Below are positions 1 through 5,262 of a DNA stretch of 5,405 nucleotides, in pieces. A program made the position numbers and the translations under genes. The notes under the pieces were generated by a model, which worked only from the letters and a program-made list of their open reading frames with translations, did no database searches and was not told the DNA's origin. Origin of the DNA: JBBSEX01 sp038239345 (GTDB taxonomy: Bacteria; Acidobacteriota; Terriglobia; Bryobacterales; Bryobacteraceae); contig JBBSEX010000119.1 of NCBI GenBank assembly GCA_038239345.1, positions 1 through 5,405 of the forward strand, given 5' to 3'. The first letter of the stretch is position 1. Every line of letters starts with the position of its first letter.

Positions 1-302
1 CCGACGGCGAAGGCTTGGTAGCCGGCGTCGCGGAAACACTGGGCGACGGTGGGGACGTCGGGCATCGGCAGTAATTCGTTATAGACGCGGTCGCCGTGGA
101 AGCGCGGGGTGGTGCCGGTCATGATCGTGCGGCGGGCGGGGACGCAGACGGGGCATTCGGCGTAGGCGTTGGTGAAACGCATGCCGTTGATGGCGATCTG
201 GTCGAACGTCGGGGTCTGGATCGAGGGGTGGCCGGCGGCGCCGAACAGCGAACCGGGCCAGTGATCGGCCATAATGAAAAGCACATGCGGACGGTCGGCC
301 AT
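1..302 (-). CDS. Formylglycine-dependent sulfatase, N-terminal part (3' end outside window)
   Basis: Hydrolyses sulfate esters, in this family often on sulfated polysaccharides; the substrate cannot be told from this fragment. One hundred codons are visible. The start RPHVLFIMADHWPG is the usual sulfatase opening strand, with Asp13 as a likely metal ligand. HPSIQTPTFDQIAINGMRF is the conserved second block. Cys53 lies in C-V-P-A-R (53-57), matching the C-x-P-x-R signature whose Cys is oxidised to formylglycine by FGE, and is followed by RTIMTG. There is no signal peptide, as the protein begins MADRPH, so from this start it looks cytoplasmic. The ATG at 302 has GGGAG eight bases upstream. GC3 is about 87%, well above the right-flank reading frame. 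The start lies about 130 bp downstream of the group II intron, in the same direction. The family is certain enough; the subfamily is not assigned. Confidence 0.93.
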   Translation of the reverse strand, partial: MADRPHVLFIMADHWPGSLFGAAGHPSIQTPTFDQIAINGMRFTNAYAECPVCVPARRTIMTGTTPRFHGDRVYNELLPMPDVPTVAQCFRDAGYQAFAV

Positions 303-428
303 GGGTGAAACTCCCGGAGTGCGATGGAATGCCCATCATAGAGGAACGAGCGATCCCCTGATAGGCGCGATCCCCCAAAAAAGCCATCTGGCACGGGGTG
401 AAGGTAAGGGGTGTTTTTTGATCTCCAC
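303..428 (-). other. 5' region of the sulfatase gene
   Basis: This is a 126-bp non-coding stretch between the sulfatase start and the intron/IS edge. It holds the GGGAG ribosome binding site, two copies of GGGGATCGC (listed separately) and a small inverted repeat GATGG-AATGC-CCATC (323-337, plus-strand reading). I find no convincing -35/-10 pair and no intrinsic terminator on the minus strand, so transcripts from the intron or IS could run into the sulfatase. Confidence 0.5.
350..375. repeat. Direct repeat GCGATCCCC, two copies
   Basis: The plus strand carries GCGATCCCC at 350-358 and again at 367-375, 17 bp start to start, about 50-70 bp before the sulfatase start. The spacing would fit two protein-binding half sites, such as an operator, but this rests on two 9-mers only. 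Confidence 0.3.
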
Positions 429-430
429 TG

Positions 431-545
431 GTAGGGTCGGGAACTGGCGCGCCGGTGTAGATCGACATTTGGGTTCCCTGTTTTCTCGCCCTTTCGGTTG
501 CGAGTGTCCCACTATCGCGATCATGCCTCGTCTCCAGTTCCCGCC
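431..545 (-). ncRNA. Group II intron domain VI with an 86-nt insertion
   Basis: The branch-point domain. Minus strand GGCGGGAACTGG (545-534) pairs with CCAGTTCCCG-A-CC (447-435): ten perfect pairs, one unpaired A, then two G-C pairs. The unpaired A (opposite T437) is seven bases from the 3' end CTAC, the normal position of the lariat branch A. The stem is not closed by a small loop: 86 bases (448-533) separate the arms. The insert holds its own hairpin, CTCGC-AA-CC-GAAA-GG-GCGAG (504-485), with a GAAA tetraloop. Usual domain VI hairpins are a few tens of bases. Confidence 0.8.
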
Positions 546-550
546 GCATC

Positions 551-583
551 AAACGTAGCGTGCGGATTTCCCGCACTACGCTT
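551..583 (-). ncRNA. Group II intron domain V (catalytic hairpin)
   Basis: This is the active-site hairpin. On the minus strand the 33 bases fold as a 9-bp lower stem AAGCGTAGT with GCTACGTTT (with a T-G closing pair and a G-T pair in the AGC triad). A two-base AC bulge on the 3' side follows, then a short upper stem GCGG/CCGC capped by GAAAT. The AGC triad, bulge and closing T-G pair match the layout of the Ll.LtrB domain V. It starts 35 bases after the maturase stop, as expected. Confidence 0.93.
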
Positions 584-617
584 TCCTGTTGGCTTCGTAG
601 AAAGGGTTATGGGACTT

Positions 618-1925
618 TTAAGCTGGACAGGACTTTCGAGTTGTTGGCGTGTGACATACCCGGTAATTTTCGTACAGCCGGAGTTCACGATACAGCCAAT
701 CCCTACTCCACCTTTTCCAGCCAAAACCCTGACGCATCTTCGCCCGCATCATGTGTCTCCGAATTTTCCGCTCCACCCACTGTTTGACGTAGCCAAAGCA
801 GCGGCTTGAGTGCCCGATGCGAAAGTAATTCACCCAGCCTCGCAGAATCGGATTGATTTCTGCAATCACCCGCCTGACTGGTTGGGATTCGAAGCGTCGG
901 AATACATCCCTCAGTTTGGCCAACAGAGCCGTCCGTGCCTTCATTTTCGGCAGGAACAGAACTCCCTGTTTTCCCCGGTGCGTGGTAATCCGCCGGAAGT
1001 CAAACCCCAGGAATCCGAAGCTTTCTCCTTTCCTTGTCAGATTGATCAGCCGAGTTTTCTCTGAATTAATTTCGACATCAAGTTTTGCTAATTCTTCTCG
1101 AAGCCTCTGGTATGTCGCCCGAAATAGCCAGTTCCACCGCCGGTAGTTGTCCACCAGTATCACCAGATCGTCTGCAAAACGAGCGTACTCCAGGTGCGTG
1201 AACTCTTTCTCACGGGTCACCTCTTTTGCTCGTTCCAACATTTTGTCCACTTCATTGAGGTAGACATTCGAAAGTAGCGGTGAGATCACCCCGCCTTGCG
1301 GTACGCCCCGTTGTCCACTGGCTTTGAGAATCAGTTTCAGCAAACGCAGCACGCGATCGTCATTGATTCGTTCTGCAATCTTCTTCAGTAGAAGATCGTG
1401 GCGCACAGTATCGAAGTACGCCCTGAGATCCAAATCAATAACACGTGTTTTGTTTTTCACGATTGCTTGTCCGACTCCCGCCACCGCCTGCGCCGCTGTC
1501 TTTCCCGGACGATAACCATGAGAGCCTTCTTGAAAATCAGCTTCGAAAACAGGCTCAAGGATCAACTTCAGAGCTCCCTGAACCACGCGGTCCCGGATCG
1601 TCGGAATACCAAGGGTGCGGAACTTTCCGTTACCTTTTGGTATTTCTTTCTTCCGGTTCCGCATCGGATAATACGTGCCGGAGATCAGTTCATCCCTGAT
1701 CTGCTCCAAGAACCCTTCGACACAACCCTGCTCGATGTCCTCGAAGGTTACGCCGTCAATGCCTGGCGCACCGTCATTCTTTTTGGCCATCGCGTAGGCT
1801 TCACGAAGTGTTTCTCGATTGCAGACATGGACGTAAAGTCCCCAGAAGCGCCATGACTTATCGGTCTTCGCCTTTCTGTAAATCCTTCGCCGCAGGTCTT
1901 GCAGACTTATGGACGTCTTTATCAT
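618..1925 (-). CDS. ltrA: Group II intron reverse transcriptase/maturase, no endonuclease domain
   Basis: Binds the intron RNA, assists splicing and copies the intron into DNA during retrohoming. The product has 435 residues. The N-terminal region is followed by RT blocks: NDGAPGIDGVTF (50-61), IRDRVVQGALKLILEPVFE (110-128), the first catalytic Asp in DLRAYFD (166-172), VPQGGVISPLLSN (208-220) and the FADD box (250-253) with the catalytic Asp pair. Then come FLGFDF (305-310) and the maturase (GIIM) domain, with INPILRGWVNYF (357-368) and KRWSRDWLY (404-412). The protein stops about 15 residues later, with no HNH endonuclease, so second-strand priming would rely on other means. The ATG at 1925 is chosen because GGGAGG lies about ten bases upstream and the product begins MIKTSISLQDLRRRIY, where family members start. 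An upstream TTG at 2084 only extends through intron RNA. No lesions are seen; it looks functional. Confidence 0.96.
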   Translation of the reverse strand: MIKTSISLQDLRRRIYRKAKTDKSWRFWGLYVHVCNRETLREAYAMAKKNDGAPGIDGVTFEDIEQGCVEGFLEQIRDELISGTYYPMRNRKKEIPKGNGKFRTLGIPTIRDRVVQGALKLILEPVFEADFQEGSHGYRPGKTAAQAVAGVGQAIVKNKTRVIDLDLRAYFDTVRHDLLLKKIAERINDDRVLRLLKLILKASGQRGVPQGGVISPLLSNVYLNEVDKMLERAKEVTREKEFTHLEYARFADDLVILVDNYRRWNWLFRATYQRLREELAKLDVEINSEKTRLINLTRKGESFGFLGFDFRRITTHRGKQGVLFLPKMKARTALLAKLRDVFRRFESQPVRRVIAEINPILRGWVNYFRIGHSSRCFGYVKQWVERKIRRHMMRAKMRQGFGWKRWSRDWLYRELRLYENYRVCHTPTTRKSCPA

Positions 1926-2435
1926 CTCGCCCCTGCCTCCCATTTTGGTTCCAGATTGCCAACAGCAGGGCTCCCTCGCTCCACGGACATTGCTCCGCTT
2001 CGTCGCTACTACGAGCCCATCCTTCGCCCTCTTATCTTCAATCCACTTCCCGGTGTTGCCGGTTATAAGATTGATCTGCTCCAAGCTTTTCAGCCTGGGA
2101 TAAGGAGGGATTCTCCAGTTGCTTGCCGCGTCCTTGTCACCGTGCTGTCGCTACGTCCCCGCCGGAATGATTCGCCGCCTCAGTCAACGTTCGCGGCGAT
2201 CTCATGCAGCCTTCACTCCGCTAGAGAGAGTTCGGCTTCCGGTTCAGATGTTTCGAGGTCACTTTGCGTTCACTTGCGTTACGGCCCGGTGACTCGCTCG
2301 CCATCCAAGATGGCTTTGTCAGTAGGCTTCAGGTCATCGATTTCTCTCCTCCCTGCTACTCAAGCTATAGGGCTTTGACTATTACCCTAGTGGGACTTAT
2401 CCCCACAGAAACGCGCCAGCCTTTCCTGGACGCAC
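1926..2435 (-). ncRNA. Group II intron domains I-III and start of IV
   Basis: This 510-base stretch without a real gene is the 5' ribozyme part. The minus strand begins GTGCGTCC and has the short hairpins and purine-rich junctions expected of domain I. CCGTAACGCAAGTG, GGAAGCCGAAC and TGCATGAG occur in the order and rough spacing I recall for class C domain I. A GC-rich hairpin (CGCCGC at 2173-2178 with GCGGCG at 2193-2198) has a 14-base loop and is in the region where an exon-binding loop is expected. Exact domain borders cannot be drawn without folding. Confidence 0.75.
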
Positions 2436-2481
2436 TCCAGCGACAATCATTCCTCCCGGTCGACGACAATTTAATTTCCGG
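2436..2481. repeat. IS21-type left end: two transposase-binding-like repeat units
   Basis: TCCAG (2436-2440) follows the intron edge. Unit L1, CGACAATCATTCCTCCCGG, is at 2441-2459, and unit L2, CGACAATTTAATTTCCGG, is at 2464-2481, 23 bp start to start. They match the right-end units in inverted orientation (21 bp start to start). In IS21 elements such multiple end repeats are where IstA binds. The two terminal bases, TG, lie on the far side of the intron at 429-430. Confidence 0.85.
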
Positions 2482-2605
2482 TTTGCCTGGGCAACGAGCG
2501 TTGCACTGAAGCAGGCGTCCCTTACGATTCTGCGATCCAGTCAAACGGAGGCGAGCCCTGCTGAGGAGCAACTCACCAAGGGATAACTGGTTGCTGCGAT
2601 GGAAT
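2482..2605. other. Hairpin-rich non-coding segment of the IS
   Basis: This lies between the left-end repeats and the terminator downstream of istB, and has no credible reading frame. A nested hairpin at 2485-2516 pairs GCCTG with CAGGC around GCAAC-GAGC-GTTGC. At 2559-2570 there is TGCT-GAGG-AGCA. AGCAAC (2567-2572) can instead pair with GTTGCT (2590-2595). Together with the stem at 2606-2634 the segment could fold as a row of helices in the 3' part of the istAB transcript. No known RNA family is recognised. Confidence 0.45.
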
Positions 2606-2641
2606 CGGGGGAGGCTTGCAAGCGGCCTCCCCCGTTCTTTT
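2606..2641 (+). terminator. Intrinsic terminator, strong stem
   Basis: CGGGGGAGGC (2606-2615) pairs perfectly with GCCTCCCCCG (2625-2634), ten base pairs with a nine-base loop, followed by TTCTTTT on the plus strand. As read, it would stop transcription entering the IS from the left, antisense to istAB. On the minus strand the same stem lies about 65 bases after the istB stop but has no T run on its 3' side, so it would act there only as a pause or RNA-stabilising stem. Confidence 0.75.
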
Positions 2642-2681
2642 GCGACATTCCTTTGCAGCCCATGCCTTTTTAAAACCTCAT

Positions 2682-2697
2682 AAAAAAGCGCTGCGCT
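2682..2697 (-). terminator. Weak terminator-like hairpin right after istB
   Basis: On the minus strand, AGCG-CAG-CGCT followed by six T bases begins three bases after the istB stop codon. The stem has only four pairs and a three-base loop, so termination would be weak at best. Confidence 0.3.
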
Positions 2698-2700
2698 CCA

Positions 2701-3471
2701 TTATTCCTTTTCGGTCTTCTTCAACTTCTTGGCGTGCTCCATTCGGTAACTTGGCAGATTGATCTCCAGGATCACGCTGTGGTGAACCAGGCGGTCGATG
2801 GCCGCTGCCGTCGTCGTCGCGTCCTTGAAGATGCTCTCCCATTTCGAGAACGGCAGGTTGCTTGTGACCATTAAGCTGCCCCGCTCGTACCGCTCCGCAA
2901 GCAGCGTGAACAGCACCTCCATTTCTTCGCGGTTTTCCTGAACGTAGCCGATGTCGTCGAGGATCAGGACCGTGAAGCCGCTCAGGCGTTTGAAAAACTT
3001 CGCCAGCTTCAGATCGCGTTTGGCGATCAACAGTTCCTGTACCAGTAGGCCGCAGGACTTGAACAGCACGCGGTGTCCCTTGCGGACCAGTTCCTGGCCG
3101 ATCGCGCAGAGCAGATGTGTTTTGCCCGAGCCTGGATTTCCGAAGGCCAGCACGTTCTCACGTTTGCCGATGAAGTGGCCTTCAAGCAGCACGTTTGCCT
3201 GTTGCAGAACTTTCTGCGGCATCCTTTTGAGATCAAACGCGCCCAGGCTTTTTTCCAGCGGCAACTTCGATTCCTGCAACAGCCGTTCGATGCGCTTGTG
3301 CCTCCGCACTTCCATCTCGCGCTCGCAGAGTTCCAGCAGATATCGCTCGTACGATAGCGATTCCTGCCGGGCTTTGATCGCCGCGTCTTCAAAGCATTCC
3401 CGCACTGTCGGCAAATGCAGTTCTTTCAAGTACCCTGTCAGCGTGGCACGCAGATCGATTGTCTTTTCCAT
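2701..3471 (-). CDS. istB: IS21-family helper ATPase IstB
   Basis: AAA+ ATPase that binds DNA cooperatively, selects target sites and stimulates the IstA transposase; related to the DnaC helicase loader. The product has 256 residues. The N-terminal helical domain spans about 1-95. The ATPase core has Walker A GNPGSGKTHL (111-120) with Lys117, Walker B VLILDDIG (168-175) with Asp172 and Asp173, a sensor-1 type MVTSN (201-205), and AIDRLVHH (224-231) with the arginine-finger-like Arg227. The C-terminus is Lys-rich. Its ATG overlaps the istA stop as TAATG, a layout for translational coupling or reinitiation, so IstB output should follow istA translation. No AGGAGG-like site of its own is obvious (istA ends GGAGGTGGCGTAATG, so GGAGG is available just upstream). 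Full length, no lesions. Confidence 0.97.
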   Translation of the reverse strand: MEKTIDLRATLTGYLKELHLPTVRECFEDAAIKARQESLSYERYLLELCEREMEVRRHKRIERLLQESKLPLEKSLGAFDLKRMPQKVLQQANVLLEGHFIGKRENVLAFGNPGSGKTHLLCAIGQELVRKGHRVLFKSCGLLVQELLIAKRDLKLAKFFKRLSGFTVLILDDIGYVQENREEMEVLFTLLAERYERGSLMVTSNLPFSKWESIFKDATTTAAAIDRLVHHSVILEINLPSYRMEHAKKLKKTEKE

Positions 3472-4949
3472 TACGCCACCTCCGCTTCGGAAAGCAGCGC
3501 GTCATAGCTGGCCAGGTTCACTTCCGCGACCTCGACTTCCTGAACGGGCGGCGGCTTCTGTCCAGACCGCAGCAGCTCATCCACGGCATGAACGTTCAGC
3601 GGGCGCCCGGCGTCCAGCAGCACCCGCAGCGCGTCTTCAACCCCGCTTTCCGTCTCCTTCGCCGCCACATGCAGGATCTTCAGATACTCTTTGTTCGCCT
3701 TCGTCAACGGCTGCTTCTTCAGCGCGTCGTAGGCCATCCGAAAGATGCTGCTCGGGAACAAGTCCTCGCGGTATCGGTAATTCTCGAACGCTCCCGGCTT
3801 GCGCACCAGCCATTCAATCACGTGCCGATAGTTGACGCGGTGCCCATACTCGCCCCGCAAGCGCGGAAACTCGTCCACCCTCCGCTGCGCGTACCAGACT
3901 TCAATCCGCTCTGAAAACAGACGCGCATTCACCGTTTCGCCGATCAACCGGCTGTCCACGGAATACGTGTTGTGCTTCAGGCGGATCGTGCTGCTCGGTC
4001 CCACCTGCAAATCTTCTCGCGTGCTGTCTTCCAGCCTCCGCTCCGGCAGCCGTCTCAACACTTTTTGCTCTTCGTTGAATCGTCCTTGCCGCCCCGCGTT
4101 CCGCTGCTTGATCAAATCCCGCAAGAAATTCTCGTACTCCTCACGGCTCTGAAAATCGCGGCTGCCGCGCAACAACAACGCCTGCTCCACGGCCCGCTTG
4201 AATCGGTGGTGGCTCTGTTCCACATCGCCGTTCTCGTTCGCTTTCCCGGCCTGGATCATCTGCGCTTCCAGACCGTAGTGCGCCAGCAACGCCCGGTAAG
4301 CTTGCGTGAACTCCGCGGCGTTGCAGCCGTTGTGAATCGCCGCGGACATCCGGTCGGTGCGATGCGCGTTTGGAATGCCGCCCAGTTCAAACAGCGCCTT
4401 CTGCAAGCCTTCGCTCAGGCTCTCGAAGCTCTCCGAAAAACAGATGCTGCCTGACTCCCAGTTCGAGTACGTCAGCACGAAATGATAAATCAGATGTGCG
4501 AAGCGCTGCCCTTCAATCGTCACACCCAGCGCACTCATGTGTGTGAAGTCCGACTGGCACAACTCTCCGGGATGATGCTCCTGCGGAAAATACACTTCCT
4601 TTGCAGGTCCTTTCATTGCTCGCCAGATTTTGATCCGCCGCTGTAGCGTTCGCAGTTGCCCTTCCGCAAAGCGCCCCGTGTGTCGCCGTTGCAACTCTTC
4701 GAACACCGTTTTCGCTTCCAGCCCCGGCGCCGTCGTCACCAGTGCCTCGATCTCCGACCAAACATCCTCGAACGGATCTGCACGCGTCCGCCACGTATGC
4801 TCCGTCCGGCATTGGCTGGGCCGCAACCCAGAGTCCCGATACTTTCTCGCCGTCTTTTCATCCATTCCGCCCCGCGCCGCTGCAACCGACAACGACTTTC
4901 CCTTCTGAAGTGACTTCATGAGTCTCCTCACTTGCTGATCGGTGACCAT
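3471..4949 (-). CDS. istA: IS21-family transposase IstA
   Basis: DDE/RNase H-fold transposase that cuts and joins the IS ends. The product has 492 residues. A helix-turn-helix-like N-terminus (about 6-38: QVRRLMKSLQ, SVAAARGGMDEKTARKY) probably binds the end repeats. The catalytic core supplies Asp134 (CQSDFTH), Asp199 (HRTDR) and Glu244 (NGDVEQSHHRF), with spacing normal for the family. The C-terminal part contains the beta-barrel-like segment around 310-365 and an acidic tail thought to contact IstB in this family. The ATG at 4949 is preceded by GAGGAG five bases upstream. A TTG 22 codons earlier (5015) lies in the IS end repeat and is not preferred. The ribosome binding site is buried in a ten-pair hairpin (separate entry). 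The stop overlaps istB. The reading frame is intact. Confidence 0.96.
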   Translation of the reverse strand: MVTDQQVRRLMKSLQKGKSLSVAAARGGMDEKTARKYRDSGLRPSQCRTEHTWRTRADPFEDVWSEIEALVTTAPGLEAKTVFEELQRRHTGRFAEGQLRTLQRRIKIWRAMKGPAKEVYFPQEHHPGELCQSDFTHMSALGVTIEGQRFAHLIYHFVLTYSNWESGSICFSESFESLSEGLQKALFELGGIPNAHRTDRMSAAIHNGCNAAEFTQAYRALLAHYGLEAQMIQAGKANENGDVEQSHHRFKRAVEQALLLRGSRDFQSREEYENFLRDLIKQRNAGRQGRFNEEQKVLRRLPERRLEDSTREDLQVGPSSTIRLKHNTYSVDSRLIGETVNARLFSERIEVWYAQRRVDEFPRLRGEYGHRVNYRHVIEWLVRKPGAFENYRYREDLFPSSIFRMAYDALKKQPLTKANKEYLKILHVAAKETESGVEDALRVLLDAGRPLNVHAVDELLRSGQKPPPVQEVEVAEVNLASYDALLSEAEVA

Positions 4950-4951
4950 CT

Positions 4952-4976
4952 GTTCTCCTCGGCTTGCGAAGAGAAC
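4952..4976 (-). promoter_or_regulatory. Hairpin sequestering the istA ribosome binding site
   Basis: On the minus strand GTTCTCTTCG (4976-4967) pairs over all ten positions (one G-T) with CGAGGAGAAC (4961-4952) around a five-base loop, CAAGC. The 3' arm contains the istA Shine-Dalgarno GAGGAG (4960-4955), and the stem ends two bases before the ATG. In an mRNA that includes the left arm, ribosome access would be blocked. A transcript starting inside or after that arm would escape. Several other IS (for example IS10, IS50) use such hairpins against readthrough transcripts; applying that here is inference. Confidence 0.7.
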
Positions 4977-5002
4977 AAGAATGGCCCCGTTCCTCTTTTG
5001 GT

Positions 5003-5049
5003 CCGGGAATTTCAATTGTCGTTACGGGAAGTTTAGTTGTCGTCGATCA
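5003..5049. repeat. IS21-type right end: two repeat units and tip
   Basis: On the plus strand CCGGGAATTTCAATTGTCG (5003-5021) and CGGGAAGTTTAGTTGTCG (5025-5042) are followed by the tip TCGATCA (5043-5049), ending in CA. These are inverted relatives of the left-end units. I see no convincing complete -35/-10 promoter for istA between the tip and its start. Known IS21 biology, in which a junction of two ends builds a promoter, would fit this. Confidence 0.87.
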
Positions 5050-5262
5050 ATTGGTAATGTACTTGAGCTTACTCCTAATGTTGGTCAAGAGTTACTTCCC
5101 GAAATCTTAAGCGGAACATGTTATTGGGCCGGCGAGAAACAGGAGCGCTGCGGAGGGCCCACGCCAGAAGATATGAGCTCCACATTGACCGGCTTTCGCT
5201 TAGCTTTTTGTGCGATAGACGGAGCGGATGACGCTCCTAGGGAATTGCCATTGAAGGATTGA
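5050..5262 (+). pseudogene. C-terminal remnant of a formylglycine-generating-enzyme-like (FGE/SUMF1-type) protein
   Basis: An open frame of 70 codons runs to TGA at 5260-5262 and starts at the first base outside the IS. It has no start codon of its own in the flank. The first residues, IGNVLELTPN, resemble the GNVWEWT signature of the FGE-sulfatase fold, with both Trp replaced by Leu. Later ERCGGPTPEDMSSTLTGFRLAF parallels the end of human FGE (RC..., TP.SS, GFR). The redox Cys pair of true FGE is not clearly present, so this may be a non-catalytic FGE-like protein, many of which exist. The N-terminal part is missing: it is not on the left side of the IS within the window. Codon use (GC3 about 44%) differs from the sulfatase. 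Family call is by motif only. Confidence 0.55.

Larger units (their letters stand above)
431..2435 (-). mobile_element. Full-length group II intron (2005 nt)
   Basis: A self-splicing, retrotransposing ribozyme with its own maturase gene. The 5' end at 2435 reads GTGCG, the bacterial GUGYG consensus. It opens a hairpin GCG-T-CCAG/CTGG-CGC followed by GGGGATAAGTCCC, an arrangement that resembles class C introns such as O.i.I1 from memory. The 3' end at 431 reads CTAC, matching the AY rule, with a bulged A seven bases from the end. Order: domains I-III, the protein gene in domain IV, domain V 35 bases after its stop, domain VI. The intron is in the same orientation as istAB, so it would be a sense intron in an istAB transcript. 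The 5' exon ends CGCTGGA and the 3' exon starts CAGTGG. There is no terminator stem directly before the insertion point, unlike many class C introns. Class assignment is tentative. Confidence 0.9.
429..5049 (-). mobile_element. IS21-family insertion sequence, interrupted near its left tip by a group II intron
   Basis: The element comprises TG at 429-430 plus 2436-5049, about 2616 bp without the intron, a normal size for IS21 elements. It carries istA and istB in the usual order and overlap. Both ends show the multiple-repeat structure typical of the family. Left: TGTCCAG, then CGACAATCATTCCTCCCGG, then CGACAATTTAATTTCCGG. Right, read inward: TGATCGA, then CGACAACTAAACTTCCCG, then CGACAATTGAAATTCCCGG. 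Both tips put seven bases before the first CGACAA and end in TG/CA. The flanking bases (CTCCAC on the left, ATTGGT on the right) show no 4-8 bp target duplication. The assignment of the outermost TG to this IS rests on only two bases beyond the intron, so the left limit is less sure than the right. Confidence 0.88.

Noticed and set aside
79..576. Minus-strand open frame of 165 codons crossing the intron 3' end, IS tip and sulfatase start
   Set aside because: It overlaps domain V/VI and the sulfatase in another frame. The protein is Arg-rich and shows no motif. The sulfatase frame is clearly the real one.
1926..2084. N-terminal extension of the maturase from a TTG at 2084
   Set aside because: It adds 53 residues unlike the family and runs through ribozyme sequence. 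The ATG at 1925 has a ribosome binding site and the family's usual first residues.
2431..2580. Alternative intron 5' ends such as GTGAG near 2573 or GTGCA near 2507
   Set aside because: These poorly match GUGYG and would place the IS end repeats inside the intron. GTGCG at 2435 has the expected following hairpin and restores the IS tip.
2606..2634. Terminator stem as the class C intron target
   Set aside because: It is about 170 bp from the intron 5' end at 2435, whereas class C introns that use terminators insert directly after the stem.
2951..3835. Long plus-strand open frame (294 codons) opposite istB and istA
   Set aside because: It is the mirror of two well-conserved genes; its composition is Arg/Ser/Pro-rich with no motif, typical of an antisense shadow in GC-rich DNA.
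4950..5015. N-terminal extension of IstA from a TTG at 5015
   Set aside because: It would start inside the IS end repeat. The ATG at 4949 has GAGGAG at a good distance.
5221..5237. Perfect hairpin GGAGCG-GATGA-CGCTCC
   Set aside because: It lies inside the FGE-like frame and has no T run, so it is not a terminator; a six-pair stem is not remarkable.
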